Source of the DNA: Lyophyllum atratum
Lineage: Eukaryota > Basidiomycota > Agaricomycetes > Agaricales > Lyophyllaceae
NCBI GenBank assembly: GCA_014905825.1
Contig: JACGCN010000008.1
Span: 1,550,001 to 1,614,000, forward strand
Length of the DNA: 64,000 bases
Direction of reading: 5' to 3'
This document shows, piece after piece, positions 10,444 to 22,062 of the stretch. The number at the start of each line of letters is the position of its first letter. Within the stretch, counting starts at the first letter, position 1. The position numbers and the translations under genes are program-made. The notes beneath the pieces are model-generated. The model did not search any database. It was not told the origin of the DNA and saw nothing but the letters and a program-made list of their open reading frames with translations.

Positions 10444-12303
10444 ATGGATCTTCCGGCAGAAATTTGGGCGCATATCTTCGACCTGGCAGCAGATGAAGAC
10501 GTGATATTCCAGTACGGGCTGCCGACAATGATGTCGGAATCTACGTGGTCAAAGAATGCCTTCGGTAGATGGACGCTTCGACGTCCATCTGAGGCGATAA
10601 ACCTTGTGCAAAGACGAAGCTATGCCACGAAAAAGGTGCGTTGTAGTCTTAGATTCCGTCTATCGTGGCGGGGCAATTTTGGTGCATCTTACTGGGGCAC
10701 CAGTCTGTGGAGATCTTGAGGTCGCTTTAACTGTCGTATCGATATCCCAGGATGGGGGAAGCGTCAAGAATACCTCACTCAGCCACTTAGTTATTGTTAT
10801 TATCATCAGGTCCTTACGAATTTGAGCTGATTCCCGAATTCACAGGCGATCATATCTACCTGCAAAGCCTGGCATCGCATCGGTGCCGAACTTTTATTCC
10901 GATGCCTCTTCTTCAACGAGCCATCGAATCTTCTGTCGTTATGCGAGGCGCTCGACTCGTCGAGTTCAGAAATTTCCAATATATCTTCGTCTTTAGGGTG
11001 GTGGACCAGGAGAATCCACGTGTGCCGCTATAGCCGGAGCACGACCATGGCAAACTTGGACAATGCGCTTATATCCATCATCAAGCACTGTCCAAACCTC
11101 GATATCTTCATTATCGATGTTCCAATGGGCGATACCTTTGGCCCGGTCGCTGACGCACTCGCTACGTACGCTTTGAAATCGTTGCGTACTGTTCATTGGA
11201 ACGTCTCCTGCGAACTCTTGCCTAAAGTCATCTGGGCGCTCGATTCTCTGCCATCAATCATCTGCGCCCGCATAGACTTCGAGTCCAAAGTCGATGAAGA
11301 TTCGGAAAGTATCCCACTGGGCTCTGCCTCGGGGCTGCACATTTCCCTCCCTCATCTTCAGCAGCTGTCCCTCTGCGGATTCTTCGGGCAGTTCCTTGAA
11401 GAAGCCACTGAGTGGTCCATCCCATCCCTCCGGTGCGTGTCGTTTGATTGCGGCAACCATCGATTCGACCAGCCCGATGCCGTCGGGTTCCTTACCGCTC
11501 ATGGCTCGGAGCTTACCTTTATCGATCTCAATTGCATCCCCACTCTCGACGTACCCCGAATCCTTGACCTCTGCCCTAAACTCACCACATTCAGCTTCAA
11601 TGGTGATTGGCGCCTGCATCCATCGGAGGAAGACGCGCAGGCCTCTGGGAGCCTTACGGTCGCGATGGCTACTAAGGAGCCTATGAGCACGTTGGTCAAT
11701 GAACCACACCCCAACATCACCACGATCGGACTGCACGGCCTCATGTACGCCTTCGGGGTTGGTTATGCGGCAGAATACTCCGCCTCCAACCCCCTACAGT
11801 GCCATATCATCCGGCACTCGAACGACCTGAACTTCGCTGCGCTGAATAGTGCGAACTTTCCGAAGCTTCACACTGTCCGCACCTTGAGCCGGGCGATGTT
11901 GAATGATCTGAACGATGCAAATGGACCTTCGGAAGAGGATGGGGGTGTGGAGAGGTATGATAAGTGGTGGGATATGTTGGTTAGGTCTGGGATTCGCTTG
12001 GAGGATTGCACTGGGGCATTGTTGGGGACTTTGCCGATGGATGAGGGTGAACAGGAGGACGAAAAAGATAGCGAGGAAGAGGATGAAGAGGCCAGCGATG
12101 ATGATGAGCAAGACGACGATGAGTGGGAACTAGATATACCCCCAGTGCCACAGGCTGGCGGGTCCCAGGTCACAGAGTTAAGGCAGCTCCTTGAGGAGTG
12201 CCGAGCGATGGCTGAGACGAGGGAACCGTCAATTTTTACCGGAATGTTTGCCGAGATGGAGGGCATGGTCATGCCTGTTGGGACTATTACCCCACCCCCT
12301 TAG
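10444..12303 (+). CDS. F-box-like protein with acidic C-terminal region
   Basis: Two exons fit, 10444-10635 and 10846-12303 (549 residues), joined by a 210-base intron that is long for this region. The N-terminus MDLPAEIWAHIFDLAADED has the LPxEIWxxIF pattern of an F-box. After the splice, AWHRIGAELLFRCLFF completes the helix that often ends the domain in mushroom F-box proteins. The rest is leucine-rich with irregular LRR-like periodicity (for example CPNLDIFIIDVP). Near residues 450-490 there is a very acidic Glu/Asp run. If it is a true F-box protein it would bind Skp1 and recruit substrates to an SCF ubiquitin ligase. Its substrate is unknown. These families are large and fast-evolving in Agaricomycetes. 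Element B lies just upstream. Confidence 0.82.
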
Positions 12304-13784
12304 CATCTCATCTAGCTTCTTCATACATCGCTGAGCACGAATTGACCGTTCTGCTCACGTTCCGACGTCCCATAAAATTCAACTTCAGATTTAATAGGAG
12401 AAAACCTCCAAAGCCATACTCTCTGTGTAACGAATCCATTATATTCGGGCCCCTACGACCCCCAAGATCATCTGAGCAGGTCCAAGCGATCCGTTCCCTA
12501 ACCTGGTGGTATCGGTTGGCACAGTCATTAGTCCCAAATCAATATCCTACATCATCTCCGCTCCTGGGCTCTGACACGCCGCAACGGCGAAAGGACTAGG
12601 ACACCATAGGACCCTTTAGCGAGGTAATAAGGTGAGCGTTCAGATCCCTCCCCAGAAAAAGAGTGGACTTACATCAGGACCTTCGATATGCTTCAGCTCC
12701 CCTACTCCGTGTACCGACTGCCGCTCTTCATGCGCTTCCTCCAATGGATATCTTCTCGTCGTGGCAAAGTCCCGCCGAGGAGGAGCACGAGCGATAAGAC
12801 AGCACATTGATCTAGCAAAACGCGCGGAGACGTTATTCAGAGGCGAGAGTGCCTTGCAAAGGTCGTCATACCAAGTCGTCAGCATCGTTTCCTTTTTGTA
12901 CTACCTTGCGGTCATAAGGATCAACCCACCCATCGGCGGCTCCCTTCAATGTTTCTTGTCTACGGTCGATGGGTAGAGTATCGTGCCAGGGCAGTATTGA
13001 ACTTTGTATATCAAATTCGTACGGACGTTAGCGCGGTACGTCGTTATAAATTCGGTGACCGTCTTGATGTCGATCCTCACTGTTACGTTCCGCCAGCCGC
13101 TGCGATGATGGTAAAATGCCGATTCTAGGTGGAACCAGCGATGAGGGCATATGATAAGTGTAAGCAAAAACAGCGTACCAGTCGTGACAGCGAACTCCAC
13201 AATCCCCCACATGACAGACAGTGAGACCAAAGCAGGCGGGATTCATGATGGCATGGGTGTCTATGGAAGTAAGTTTAACCCAGCATGCGGGTTTCGCGGC
13301 CACTTGTTGTGCAAAGCGCGTACGCCGAACAGGACTGAGGCAGTTGCGGCCCGAACTCGTGCTAGAGTCGTGTAAGTAAGTAAAGCGCGAGCAGCGTGAA
13401 ATGCAAGAGTCTCATATTTACCAGCTCGGTTCCGAGTTCTGAGGTCCTCCAGGAAGCCCTACATTACGATCCCTTCATGCCGTTTTCGATTGGAAACGAT
13501 TCCACAGCCCTTAGTCCAAGGATTTCATTTTCATCGCGTCGACCACGCCAACTTGGAGCAGAGACAAGAGTAGAGAGTAGGACAATCTGCAGACGTTTGT
13601 TGTCGGTCAACAGGAGCTTGTCAAGAGATACTCAGCAAAAGTTGTGGCTGTGCGCCTTCAAAGGGCCCGGAAAGTCCGAACGGTAGTTCGGGATCAAGAT
13701 ATAACGGCCCCCATTCCCGCTACAGCCTCGTGTACATATAACCTGCTTGCAGCAAGCTACAGGTTGAACTTGTGATGAAGTCAA

Positions 13785-13812
13785 ATCATGATCTAGGTCT
13801 GTAGATCATGAT
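13785..13812. repeat. Perfect 11-bp inverted repeat with 6-base loop
   Basis: ATCATGATCTA, loop GGTCTG, then TAGATCATGAT. A second short palindrome, GCTTGC-A-GCAAGC, lies about 35 bases earlier. Both are 640-710 bp upstream of the secreted-protein gene. They could be regulator sites or simple hairpins. Confidence 0.7.
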
Positions 13813-14359
13813 CCAAAATAATGGCAAGAACACGCTAGCTCGGAAGAAGACATTTCAACGCCACCGCCCGCCGGATGTCTCTGGCGTTTCGGGCATCATG
13901 GTGACGATGTTTCGAGATGTTCGACCCGACAAAGTGAGCTATCGTACGTCGAGCAGCACGTAAGCACGACATCGGGTATGAGTGTATACCACTGATCAGT
14001 TTTATATCAATCATAGCTGCTCTTCGTCATAGACTCCTCTGCCATGAGAGCTATGTTCACCGGCGTTTTCTAAGACAGCGCCCACTAAGTACGTAATTTC
14101 AGGAAGCACGGAATGCGCTCCGACCTCAGCACGGAGCGTTTTTGATATATTAATATCTTCGAGGAGTCTTCTAGGCTCATCGACAACGCTTAAAATATCA
14201 TCCTCAGGTCAACGTGGCGAAGAATGTTACGTAGTAACATCGCTAGAGGAGTTCACCTTCTTCTCGTGCTCATCACGCTCATCCCACGTAGGCGTTTTCA
14301 GACCTTGAATCTCAAACGCAACGGTCATCCTGGGGTCATCTCTAACGCAGCCGGAGAGA

Positions 14360-14366
14360 TATAAAA
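14360..14366 (+). promoter_or_regulatory. TATA box of the secreted-protein gene
   Basis: TATAAAA lies 88-94 bases before the ATG at 14454, followed by a CT- and C-rich leader (CACTCCCCCACAG...). This is a typical arrangement for strongly expressed fungal genes. Confidence 0.6.
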
Positions 14367-14453
14367 CCTGCAGATGGCCAAATAGGACCTTCAGTTACCT
14401 ACACTCCCCCACAGCTTACCTCCTACACTCGAATCCGATCTCCCATTCTCATA

Positions 14454-15039
14454 ATGAAGTTCGCCATCTCCGCTGCCCTTCTCTCCCTCGCTGGCCTCGT
14501 CGCCGCGAGAGACTCTCTCAACGTCCCCCGCCAGAGCTGCCCCCAGGCAACGAGGTTCGGTGTCATCAGCGTCACCCCCAACGATGTCCCTCTCAACCCT
14601 GGTGACGTATGTTATCATCAAATGTACCAATTTACACTTCCCGTCTAATGGCACTCTCTTGTAGGAATTCGTCGTCCATGTCGATCTCAACTGTGCCGTT
14701 AACTCTTTCGGCATCGTCCCCAAGTTCCTCGACTACTCGATCATTGTGCCCGCGCCGGCGAACAACGGTCACGAGCCCCCCATGGTAATTGCCCGCCGCA
14801 CATTGCCTGCCGGCGCCACCTCGGATACCTTCACATCCACGGTAAGAGCGACATGAGACCTCCTCCATTCCATGAACTAAGACTTTTGTCCCTAGGTTCC
14901 CCACGGGTACTACTTCCAGGGAGCAAACTACTTTGTTCAATTCGTCAACACCTACCCTACCCAGGGTACCGATGGCAGCGAGGTTCTCCTCCAAGGAAGC
15001 ATCTCTACGGGCATCAACATCAACACCGCTGGTGCTTGA
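14454..15039 (+). CDS. Small secreted protein of unknown function
   Basis: Three in-phase exons fit (14454-14606, 14665-14841, 14896-15039), giving 157 residues. The first ~18 residues, MKFAISAALLSLAGLVAA, are a clear signal peptide with a plausible cleavage site after AA. The mature part is rich in Pro, Val, Thr and Asn, with only two cysteines (SCPQA near residue 30 and LNCAV near 60). Alternating hydrophobic stretches such as FVVHVDLNCAV and YYFQGANYFVQFVN suggest a beta-sandwich. It is not a hydrophobin (too few Cys) nor cerato-platanin (no such motifs). From memory, similar secreted proteins occur in wood- and litter-decay mushrooms without assigned function. A TATA box and C-rich leader suggest strong expression. 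Confidence 0.88.
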
Positions 15040-15455
15040 AGGGCAGAATGGCGATTTGATACTATAGGTTTTGGATAATACTCTCGTTATGGCTTACTTC
15101 AGTTACAGTGACGTACTAGTTCACCACTTTCGTTTGCATTTGGGTTTAATAGTCGGATTAATAATCGTTTTTGGATTTTGTTTTGGGGGGTGTCGATATT
15201 CCGGACCTAAACCCGACCAGGCCGCACGTCCAGGCGCATTGATTTCTTGATTTAATGTCGCGGATTTCCATCCTGTTCAGAGCCCATAGGGACGAACGGT
15301 CCCTCGCGTTTCGTGAGCTACTGAAAGGAGTCGTGATGGGATAGAACTGAGAGACAATGAAGATAGATTCGAGATTTAGACATGACGCAGTACATCATAG
15401 AGCATGGTATGTTCGGTACAGAAAAACAAATCTGAGCATGGGAGATCGATGACTA

Positions 15456-16715
15456 TCACTTACTATCAACAGAAGACTTTTTCTGCTCTTGGTTCCACCA
15501 CTGTCAATGATATAAGTGTTCTATTTGCTGCGAGGAGTCCAAGCAGACAACGCACGTCCACCAATATATCCATACCTTCCGCCAAACTGACCTTTGGCTC
15601 GTACCCTAGCGCTCTTTTGGCCTTATCAATGTTATGCCATCTAGCCGTACAGCTGAATATAACGCTGAAACGAGTGAATGTTGGTTTTTGGCGCAACAAC
15701 CAAGCCATGAGCTCTGAGAAAGCGCCCATGATGATGCCGAGCGTTCGAGGAATGATAATCGGCTTCTTCTTGACACGTTTGCCTGGATGGATCGCATCAA
15801 GACGTTCCCAGACGCCATTCGTGAAATCCCAGAAGGGAATAGGCTCGTCGTTGGTGATGAAGAATATCTCGCCGGCTACGGGAGGGTTGGAAGACGGAGA
15901 TAGTTTGTCAGCAGCGAGGATATGGGCGTCGGCTACATTTGTGACGTAGGTCCAGTCCGTGAGGTTCTTGTTATTGCCAATTTGAACCCCGGTGCGACCT
16001 CTGTCGTAGATGTTGTACAAACCCACCATTAGTTGGCGGTCTCCCGGGCTGATAAAAGTAAAATTCATTGACTGCCACACAGCGTACGGGACGGACTCGG
16101 AGGTATGCTCACCCAAAGATCCCCGAAGGTCGAATGACTGTGGTCGACAAACCCTGTTTACCGTTGGCATTGATGACGGCTCTCTCAGCCCTGATCTTAG
16201 TCTCCATATAGACTTCCATCGACTTTTCGGGGTATGGCGTCGTCTCGTCAATACCGTTGAGGTCAGAACCGGTGAACACCACTCCGGATGAGCTCGTGTA
16301 AACAAGCTTTCTCGCTCCAGCAGCAAGGCAGGCGGAGATTATCGCCTCTGTACCCACTACGTTCACTCTCCAGAGCAAGGACGGAGCTGCGGTCGTAGCA
16401 TGAGGTGACGCAGTGTGTATAACACAGGTGGCGCCGCACTGCTTGAAGATCGCGTATGAGAGTCCCATAGAACCTAAAGTTGGTGATCGTACACACCTTT
16501 CCCAATACCGAGAGTACGACTCCTTCCTCTGCGATGTCTCCAGAGTAGAAAGGAATGTCATCGCTGTCATAGCGTTGAACCAGGTCCAAAACAGCCACCG
16601 AATCCCCTCGATCACGTAGGCGCTCCACGATGTGTCTCCCCAGTAAGCCGCTTCCACCAACAACAAGGTATACCTCTTTGGATCTAACGTTCATGTTGGA
16701 AACGGAAAGCTCCAT
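15456..16715 (-). CDS. Sterol-4-alpha-carboxylate 3-dehydrogenase-like (ERG26 family)
   Basis: NAD(P)-dependent 3-beta-hydroxysteroid dehydrogenase/decarboxylase of the C4-demethylation complex in ergosterol synthesis, normally at the ER. The N-terminal Rossmann motif VVGGSGLLGRHIVERL (GxxGxxG) is near residues 18-33. The downstream signatures are VIHTASP, NVVGTEAIISACLAAG, KLVYTSSSGVVF and the catalytic YMETK (YxxxK), then RPSGIFG spliced to PGDRQLM, and DWTYVTNVADAHILAA. Four exons fit. The last intron (GTGGAC...GACAG) leads to a short tail, WWNQEQKKSSVDSK, with the stop at 15456-15458. Without that intron the frame runs on into sequence unlike the family. It is divergent from the double F-box gene across 270 bp. 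Whether this is the housekeeping ERG26 or a paralogue cannot be told here. Confidence 0.9.
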
Positions 16716-16985
16716 AGAACGGCGAGGTGGACAGATAAGCTGTCAAGACTTGCTCAGCCTGGACGACTGGGTCGGTCCTTAGAAAAAGTCATTATATACC
16801 TGTAAGTCGAAAATGTTTTGTAAGAAGAGTCTGGGATCATGATCCTTACCTCCATAAGATCATTACATAGCGTTCTCGTATCAGGGATGCTCAATTCTTC
16901 CGGTGGGCGGTGGCAGTTCGACCACAACAGATTTACGTGATACTGATTCAACCAATCACAATCATCACATCGACCTAAATGTTGT

Positions 16986-19900
16986 ATGCAAGTCACAACT
17001 TTGATGATGGTTGAATGGCCCCTCATGCAAGTTACTGACAGTGACACGGTCCTTCAGAAAATTCTCGAGGCCTTTCGCAATGAAGATCTATGCACATTCG
17101 CGTTGCTTTCCAAGAGGTTACATTCTCTCGCTCTTCCCATCATTTTCCGCCGCCATGGTTTTACAGACGAAACACAGACCATCAAGCTTACCCTGCCACA
17201 CGACTTCGTTGTTGGAGGGCTTCTAGATGCCCTCCGGATTTCATTGTCCGTGAATCCCATCTTACTGTTCGAGGTACAGTTCCAGCCATTCCGTTCTTTT
17301 GACGACTTTTACCGCGTCTTCAACGTCATATCAAAAGTTTCTGTTATCAGGACACTCCAAATGACCTTCGAGGACATATCTTTTATCGACGAGCAGCAAT
17401 GGGTCACTGCTTTTGACGTTCTATGCAGTGCTTTGACGTTGAAGTCGTGCGCTCGATTGCAGATATCACGGGTGTGTCACGGCGATACTCGCATCTATCG
17501 ACGCATTCCGATTACCCAGCTGCCAGCAGTGCAGGACCGCCCTCGAGGTCTCGACAGGTTTCTTCGTCTCATAAGGAAAGGACTACTACGCTCTTCGAGT
17601 CCCTTGCAAACCATGCAGAATCCCGTCCTCAATCACCCAGGAGCCTCTCCAGACCACCGGCTTGCTCTATATTCCCTCGAACTCAACGGCCTGATGCCCT
17701 TCGCAAAGCGATGTCTTGCGCAGACATTACAGAGCTTTTCAACAGTCCGTGTCCTGAAGATTAATTGGGATCCCACCACACTCCTCACATCCGTCCTGTC
17801 TCTTATTTCTACCGCTGCACCTGAGTTGGAAACTCTCGTGGTGAACGCTGTGGGCATGCATCGTAAGCATTTTCTCGACTTCATCGCTCAGCTCTCAAAT
17901 CTAAAAGAGCTGATCATCGAGAGTCCTTGGGCGCGTGCTGAGCATCACATTTGGCATCCTACGGACAAGGTCTATAATTTCCGTTCGTTGATTCGGATTC
18001 GTGCATCTCCTGCGCATGTCTTGCGGCTTCTAGCGAGGGATAATTTTCGGGCTCTTCCAAACCTCCAGGCCGTCGAGCTCTTTCTCCCATATCAGCACTA
18101 TCTGTTCTCTCATTATTGCCAAGATCTCTCAAAGGTCATGACGGCTCTCCAAGCAAATCCACGCACAGCCTCCATTCTACCCACCCTGGTAGTCGACTTC
18201 TCTGTTACGGTCGAGAATTTCGACCCTCCAGGATCCATGGTGTTCACTCTTGATGAATACTTGACAACGGTTATTGGAAAGGAGACGGCCTTCGCGTGCT
18301 ATGTGAAAATCATTTTTACGAACTTCACGCCTCTCAGCGATAAAACTCGTACGGAAGTACTGTTTGTACTGCTACCACAATGGCTCAGATTGTTCAAAGC
18401 ACTCCGACACCTCACATTCTCCTCCTATGGCGTCAGCCCATCTATCTGGACACCATTTCAAGTGATTCGCGCGATAAGCTGGCAATGTCCAGATATCCGG
18501 ACTATAACCATTCAGGATAATTGCTACGACGTCGCGAAGATGCTCAGGGAGGAACAAACGGTCCGCCCAAAGGCGGAGCAAACCATGAGTTTCATAGACC
18601 TCCCGGAAGACGTCATTCGCACGATTTCAGATCATCTGCGTGACTTCCAACTCTTCGAATTAGCCAAAACATGCCGCGCTCTCTCTTCGATGGTATTGCC
18701 CGTATACCTTCACCGTCGCAAAATAGTGAAGCCCGGCGTCCTTCCAACCGTTCAGATCTATAATGACGGATACTCGTCACTCACGGACCTGTCTGCCCTT
18801 CACCTATCCCTCTCTACCAAATCTGTTGACCATCTATTCTGCCAAACGGCGATGATTTGCTGCCGTTCTTTCCTCCATGAACTTCTGCACCGTCTACGCC
18901 GCTTCATCATCAGCACATCCTCTATCAACAAGGTTACGCTCGCTTTTACGGGCTCGTCCTTCACCCCGATCAGGGATAGCGTCATTTCTGATTCCTGCAA
19001 GACAAGATGGATGGCGCTTATCATTTCTCTCCTTCAAGCAATATGTGCCAGGTCGTGCACCTCACTCACAATCCGTGGTTGCGCCTTCTTCAATGACTTA
19101 ATTGTTCCCCTGTCCTTACCCTACAATACAAGACCGGAATGGTTTCCTTTACCGGAAACGGACGCTCCCCAAATCGGCGTAAGCCTCTCCCTACCACTGA
19201 GAGAACTCGACATCGATGCCCATGCCTTCCACCTCGTCGCCATCCAGTATTGGATGCACTTTACCCTCAAAGACGCCAACCACGTCTCCGTTCTTCGAAT
19301 AACGCATGCACCTGGCTGGGAGGTGCCTAACCTTCTCAACTTCGCCGCTATCTTCCCTTCACTCAGCGAGTTACATCTCGCTTGTTCATCCGCGCCCACG
19401 GCAGACATATTGAAGCTGATTTCCTCCCTTCCACACCTTGTGTCCCTGTACGTGACTGCGCACCTGAGGGGCGAAATCGAGGACAGTACAATCGACGGTA
19501 CAGCCCCGCAGCTTCCCCATCTCAAGGTGTTGGGTGCGCCGGCGCAATACATAGTCTTTCTTTTGGGCCCTAAAGGCGCAATGCCAGCTCTTAGGCGCCT
19601 CGAGCTTTGTGTGCCGTTCTCCTCGAACTATTATACAGACTTCCAGGTGTTGGCGGCCTCGGGCATCGTTGATCGTCTAAAGAAGAGGAGGCGGTCTCCA
19701 AAGTTCTCACTGGACCTCCCCATTGTCGGCGCGAAGTGGATGCTTGCGAACGTTGAGAGCATCGCCGACTGGGAGAGCTTCGCAGAGGGCGTTACACAGG
19801 TCACTCTACGCCATGTGGAGTTCATTCGGGTCTGCCTAGAGAAGTTACCCGCGCCAGATCTAGGCTCCTTGGATGTGTGGCTAGTACGGTGGTTCCCAAA

Positions 19901-20036
19901 CGTCCGTCGCTTGTGGATCTTGGGAGGGTTTGATGGGACAGACATGCGTTTTTACATGGACAACATGGTGCGCGCCTGCCCAACATTGGAAGGCGTGATT
20001 GTTAGAGGAGCACTGCCGCCGCGTAAGTCCGACTAA
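16986..20036 (+). CDS. Double F-box/LRR-like protein, copy 1 (1016 aa, intronless)
   Basis: A single open frame with two related halves. Half 1 has an F-box-like segment near residues 20-60 (VLQKILEAFRNEDLCTFALL... then SLALPIIFRRHGF). Half 2 restarts near residue 534 with FIDLPEDVIRTISDHL and VLPVYLHRRKIVKPG. Each is followed by about 450 residues of leucine-rich, irregular LRR-like sequence. Both halves match the corresponding halves of the gene at 32960-35968, for example KSCARLQIS...GDTRIYRRIP here against KSCTRVVIT...GDTRIYIPQP there. F-box proteins are substrate adaptors of SCF ligases, but two F-boxes in one chain are unusual and either may be degenerate. The lack of introns, against intron-rich neighbours, could mean a retrocopy origin or simply a family habit. 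Confidence 0.85.
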   Translation: MQVTTLMMVEWPLMQVTDSDTVLQKILEAFRNEDLCTFALLSKRLHSLALPIIFRRHGFTDETQTIKLTLPHDFVVGGLLDALRISLSVNPILLFEVQFQPFRSFDDFYRVFNVISKVSVIRTLQMTFEDISFIDEQQWVTAFDVLCSALTLKSCARLQISRVCHGDTRIYRRIPITQLPAVQDRPRGLDRFLRLIRKGLLRSSSPLQTMQNPVLNHPGASPDHRLALYSLELNGLMPFAKRCLAQTLQSFSTVRVLKINWDPTTLLTSVLSLISTAAPELETLVVNAVGMHRKHFLDFIAQLSNLKELIIESPWARAEHHIWHPTDKVYNFRSLIRIRASPAHVLRLLARDNFRALPNLQAVELFLPYQHYLFSHYCQDLSKVMTALQANPRTASILPTLVVDFSVTVENFDPPGSMVFTLDEYLTTVIGKETAFACYVKIIFTNFTPLSDKTRTEVLFVLLPQWLRLFKALRHLTFSSYGVSPSIWTPFQVIRAISWQCPDIRTITIQDNCYDVAKMLREEQTVRPKAEQTMSFIDLPEDVIRTISDHLRDFQLFELAKTCRALSSMVLPVYLHRRKIVKPGVLPTVQIYNDGYSSLTDLSALHLSLSTKSVDHLFCQTAMICCRSFLHELLHRLRRFIISTSSINKVTLAFTGSSFTPIRDSVISDSCKTRWMALIISLLQAICARSCTSLTIRGCAFFNDLIVPLSLPYNTRPEWFPLPETDAPQIGVSLSLPLRELDIDAHAFHLVAIQYWMHFTLKDANHVSVLRITHAPGWEVPNLLNFAAIFPSLSELHLACSSAPTADILKLISSLPHLVSLYVTAHLRGEIEDSTIDGTAPQLPHLKVLGAPAQYIVFLLGPKGAMPALRRLELCVPFSSNYYTDFQVLAASGIVDRLKKRRRSPKFSLDLPIVGAKWMLANVESIADWESFAEGVTQVTLRHVEFIRVCLEKLPAPDLGSLDVWLVRWFPNVRRLWILGGFDGTDMRFYMDNMVRACPTLEGVIVRGALPPRKSD

Positions 20037-22062
20037 AGAGGATAAATGCCCTGCGATCGGTGCGCTATCGACCGCCCACTTAAGGTTAGGCAAGGTACGT
20101 TCGTGTGCAGGTTCACGAACGCCTCGTAATTCGAAGCTAAAAATACATCAAGTTCAGGATGTATGCGCGTCTTTGCGATTTACGCTTGTATCTTCGATCC
20201 ACCACGCAATCTTTGGTAAAGGATATGGACTTCGGGGATTTGATGAGGTAGTACTACAGTACAGGAAGCTTAAACTAGGCACGCCCATGGAGGGCAATAT
20301 TTATAGGACTTGGCTTGACATACTAACGACGGTCATGACTGTAGAGCATCATATGGTCTTAATGCGAAACAGGCAGCATTTGTGATCGTGAAGTACGACT
20401 CCCACCACCACGTAGTAACTCTGCACGAGGTTTTGGAATCTATGTAAGGCTCAAGAACGACACCAGAAGTGACGATATGTCTCCCTGGGGGCGCGCAGGG
20501 TACCTGCTACGGCTTTAAGCACGGTTTTATTGTATCATATTTCAATTTTCAAACCCAAGACGAATTGACTAAAACTACTCAGCAAGTCTTTCTATTCACT
20601 GGTAAACAATCTGCTTGATAGCGTCTACAGTAGTGTTAAGGTCGTTGTGCAGTAGCAAAATTCTTGTGGAGTTAGCCAAAATGTCGGAAACCAGCTTCTT
20701 ACACTGTGACTCTTGAGGAGGGGCAGGAGAGTCGTGCTGGTAGCCTGTAGGGTGCTTGTGTTGTCGCTCTTGACTGGTGGGGGGACGTGGGTGCTTGAAG
20801 GGTTGACATTTGGGCTCGCGATCGTGGTTGGCTCTTGGACTTCTTTCTATTCGGCCGTGAATCTATAATATATGTACTTATCGAATGACATGTGTACGTC
20901 AAAAAAACTTCAGTCTTCGAATTACCCTCAGCCATTCCGACGTAACACATTTTCAGAATTCACTCAGCAGGTATGTACAACACGCCCCGGCCGTTCTGGG
21001 TCGCGAATCCTACGTACCTGAGGCTAATAAAAGACATCCACCGTATCGCCTGCGTTCCCTATGCGCAAGCTTCGTTCTTCTTTCCTTCTTATCAGGCCTA
21101 AAGCTAATCAATAACGTTTAGGAAGGTCGCGATTGGGCAGGAACGACAAAGATATGTTCGGACTAAGGTGTGGACATCGATCCGGGCTCAGCCAAGGCTA
21201 TTCGCAGAACGGGAAGGTGACGCACTTTATCTCATAAGGTGTGCAGGTAAACATGGCTGTGTCCGCGGAATACCGTGGTACTCGGAGTATGCATAGTATG
21301 AGGATTTCTTGTACCCTGTTACTGGGACCCTATGCGAGCATAGCAAGTATATGGAAAGAGCCACGCATCTGGTAAGCAGCGCACGCGAGACGAGAGACGA
21401 CAGTTTATGTTGTAACTCTGATCAGTATCAATATTTGGCGAGAGTAGCCGGTCTCGGGAAGATAGAGTGAAGATAGTCGAAGAGGTGACGGAGGGTAGTT
21501 CGCCGGTAGCCTCGGAGAGTGACATACTAACATCTGTGCAGCAGCGATGGAAGGATTATCAGCTTGTAAAGCATCTGATCTTGGGATTGACTGATACTTG
21601 TCCCTCGTCGTGATCGGGAGGGTGTGCCTCGAAGATTTCAGTCATGCGCATCGTTGCTGTGCCCCAATACTACGACGACATCTATGTGGAAATTTTGTGC
21701 GGTGTAGTTGGTTGGCATCGTACTCCGGACCCGAGTCGCGGTACTCATCTGTGATGGATGGCTATCCTCAGCAACTTCTTCTCCACGGAACGCACACACG
21801 GGGCTGCACAAAAGGGCGAATCGCGTATTTTATACGAGCATCTCGGCGAGGGCAGCAACGCCCACGAGTAGATGAGAAAAAGAAAACAAGTGGGACGAGA
21901 CGAGACGCCAATTTACTCTGGATCACGATAAGATTGGCAGTGGTACGAGGTGAAATAATCGCGTGTGAACTTTGGGGAGTGACATAGAAAAAATCCCCTA
22001 TAACCCGCATTCAATCGCCAGATTTTCTCTTACATTCCTCCTCCGTCCCCCCCTCCTTAATA
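20037..22062. other. Intergenic stretch (2 kb)
   Basis: No gene recognised. Open frames are under 130 codons and unlike known proteins. The last ~100 bases before 22063 are CT-rich, fitting the promoter and leader of the ATP-citrate lyase gene. Confidence 0.5.

Larger units (their letters stand above)
12304..14453. other. Intergenic stretch; possible weak or broken minus-strand frames
   Basis: About 2.1 kb without a gene I can name. Minus-strand frames at 12640-12885 and 12946-13303 have protein-like composition, the latter with a hydrophobic stretch, but no family is recognised and no consistent splice model emerged. The last 700 bases hold two palindromes and the promoter of the secreted-protein gene. 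Confidence 0.4.

Noticed and set aside
12640..13303. Minus-strand gene between the F-box and secreted-protein genes
   Set aside because: Composition is protein-like, but no family is recognised and no splice model joins the pieces.
14454..15039. Hydrophobin or cerato-platanin
   Set aside because: Only two cysteines in the mature part and none of the family motifs.
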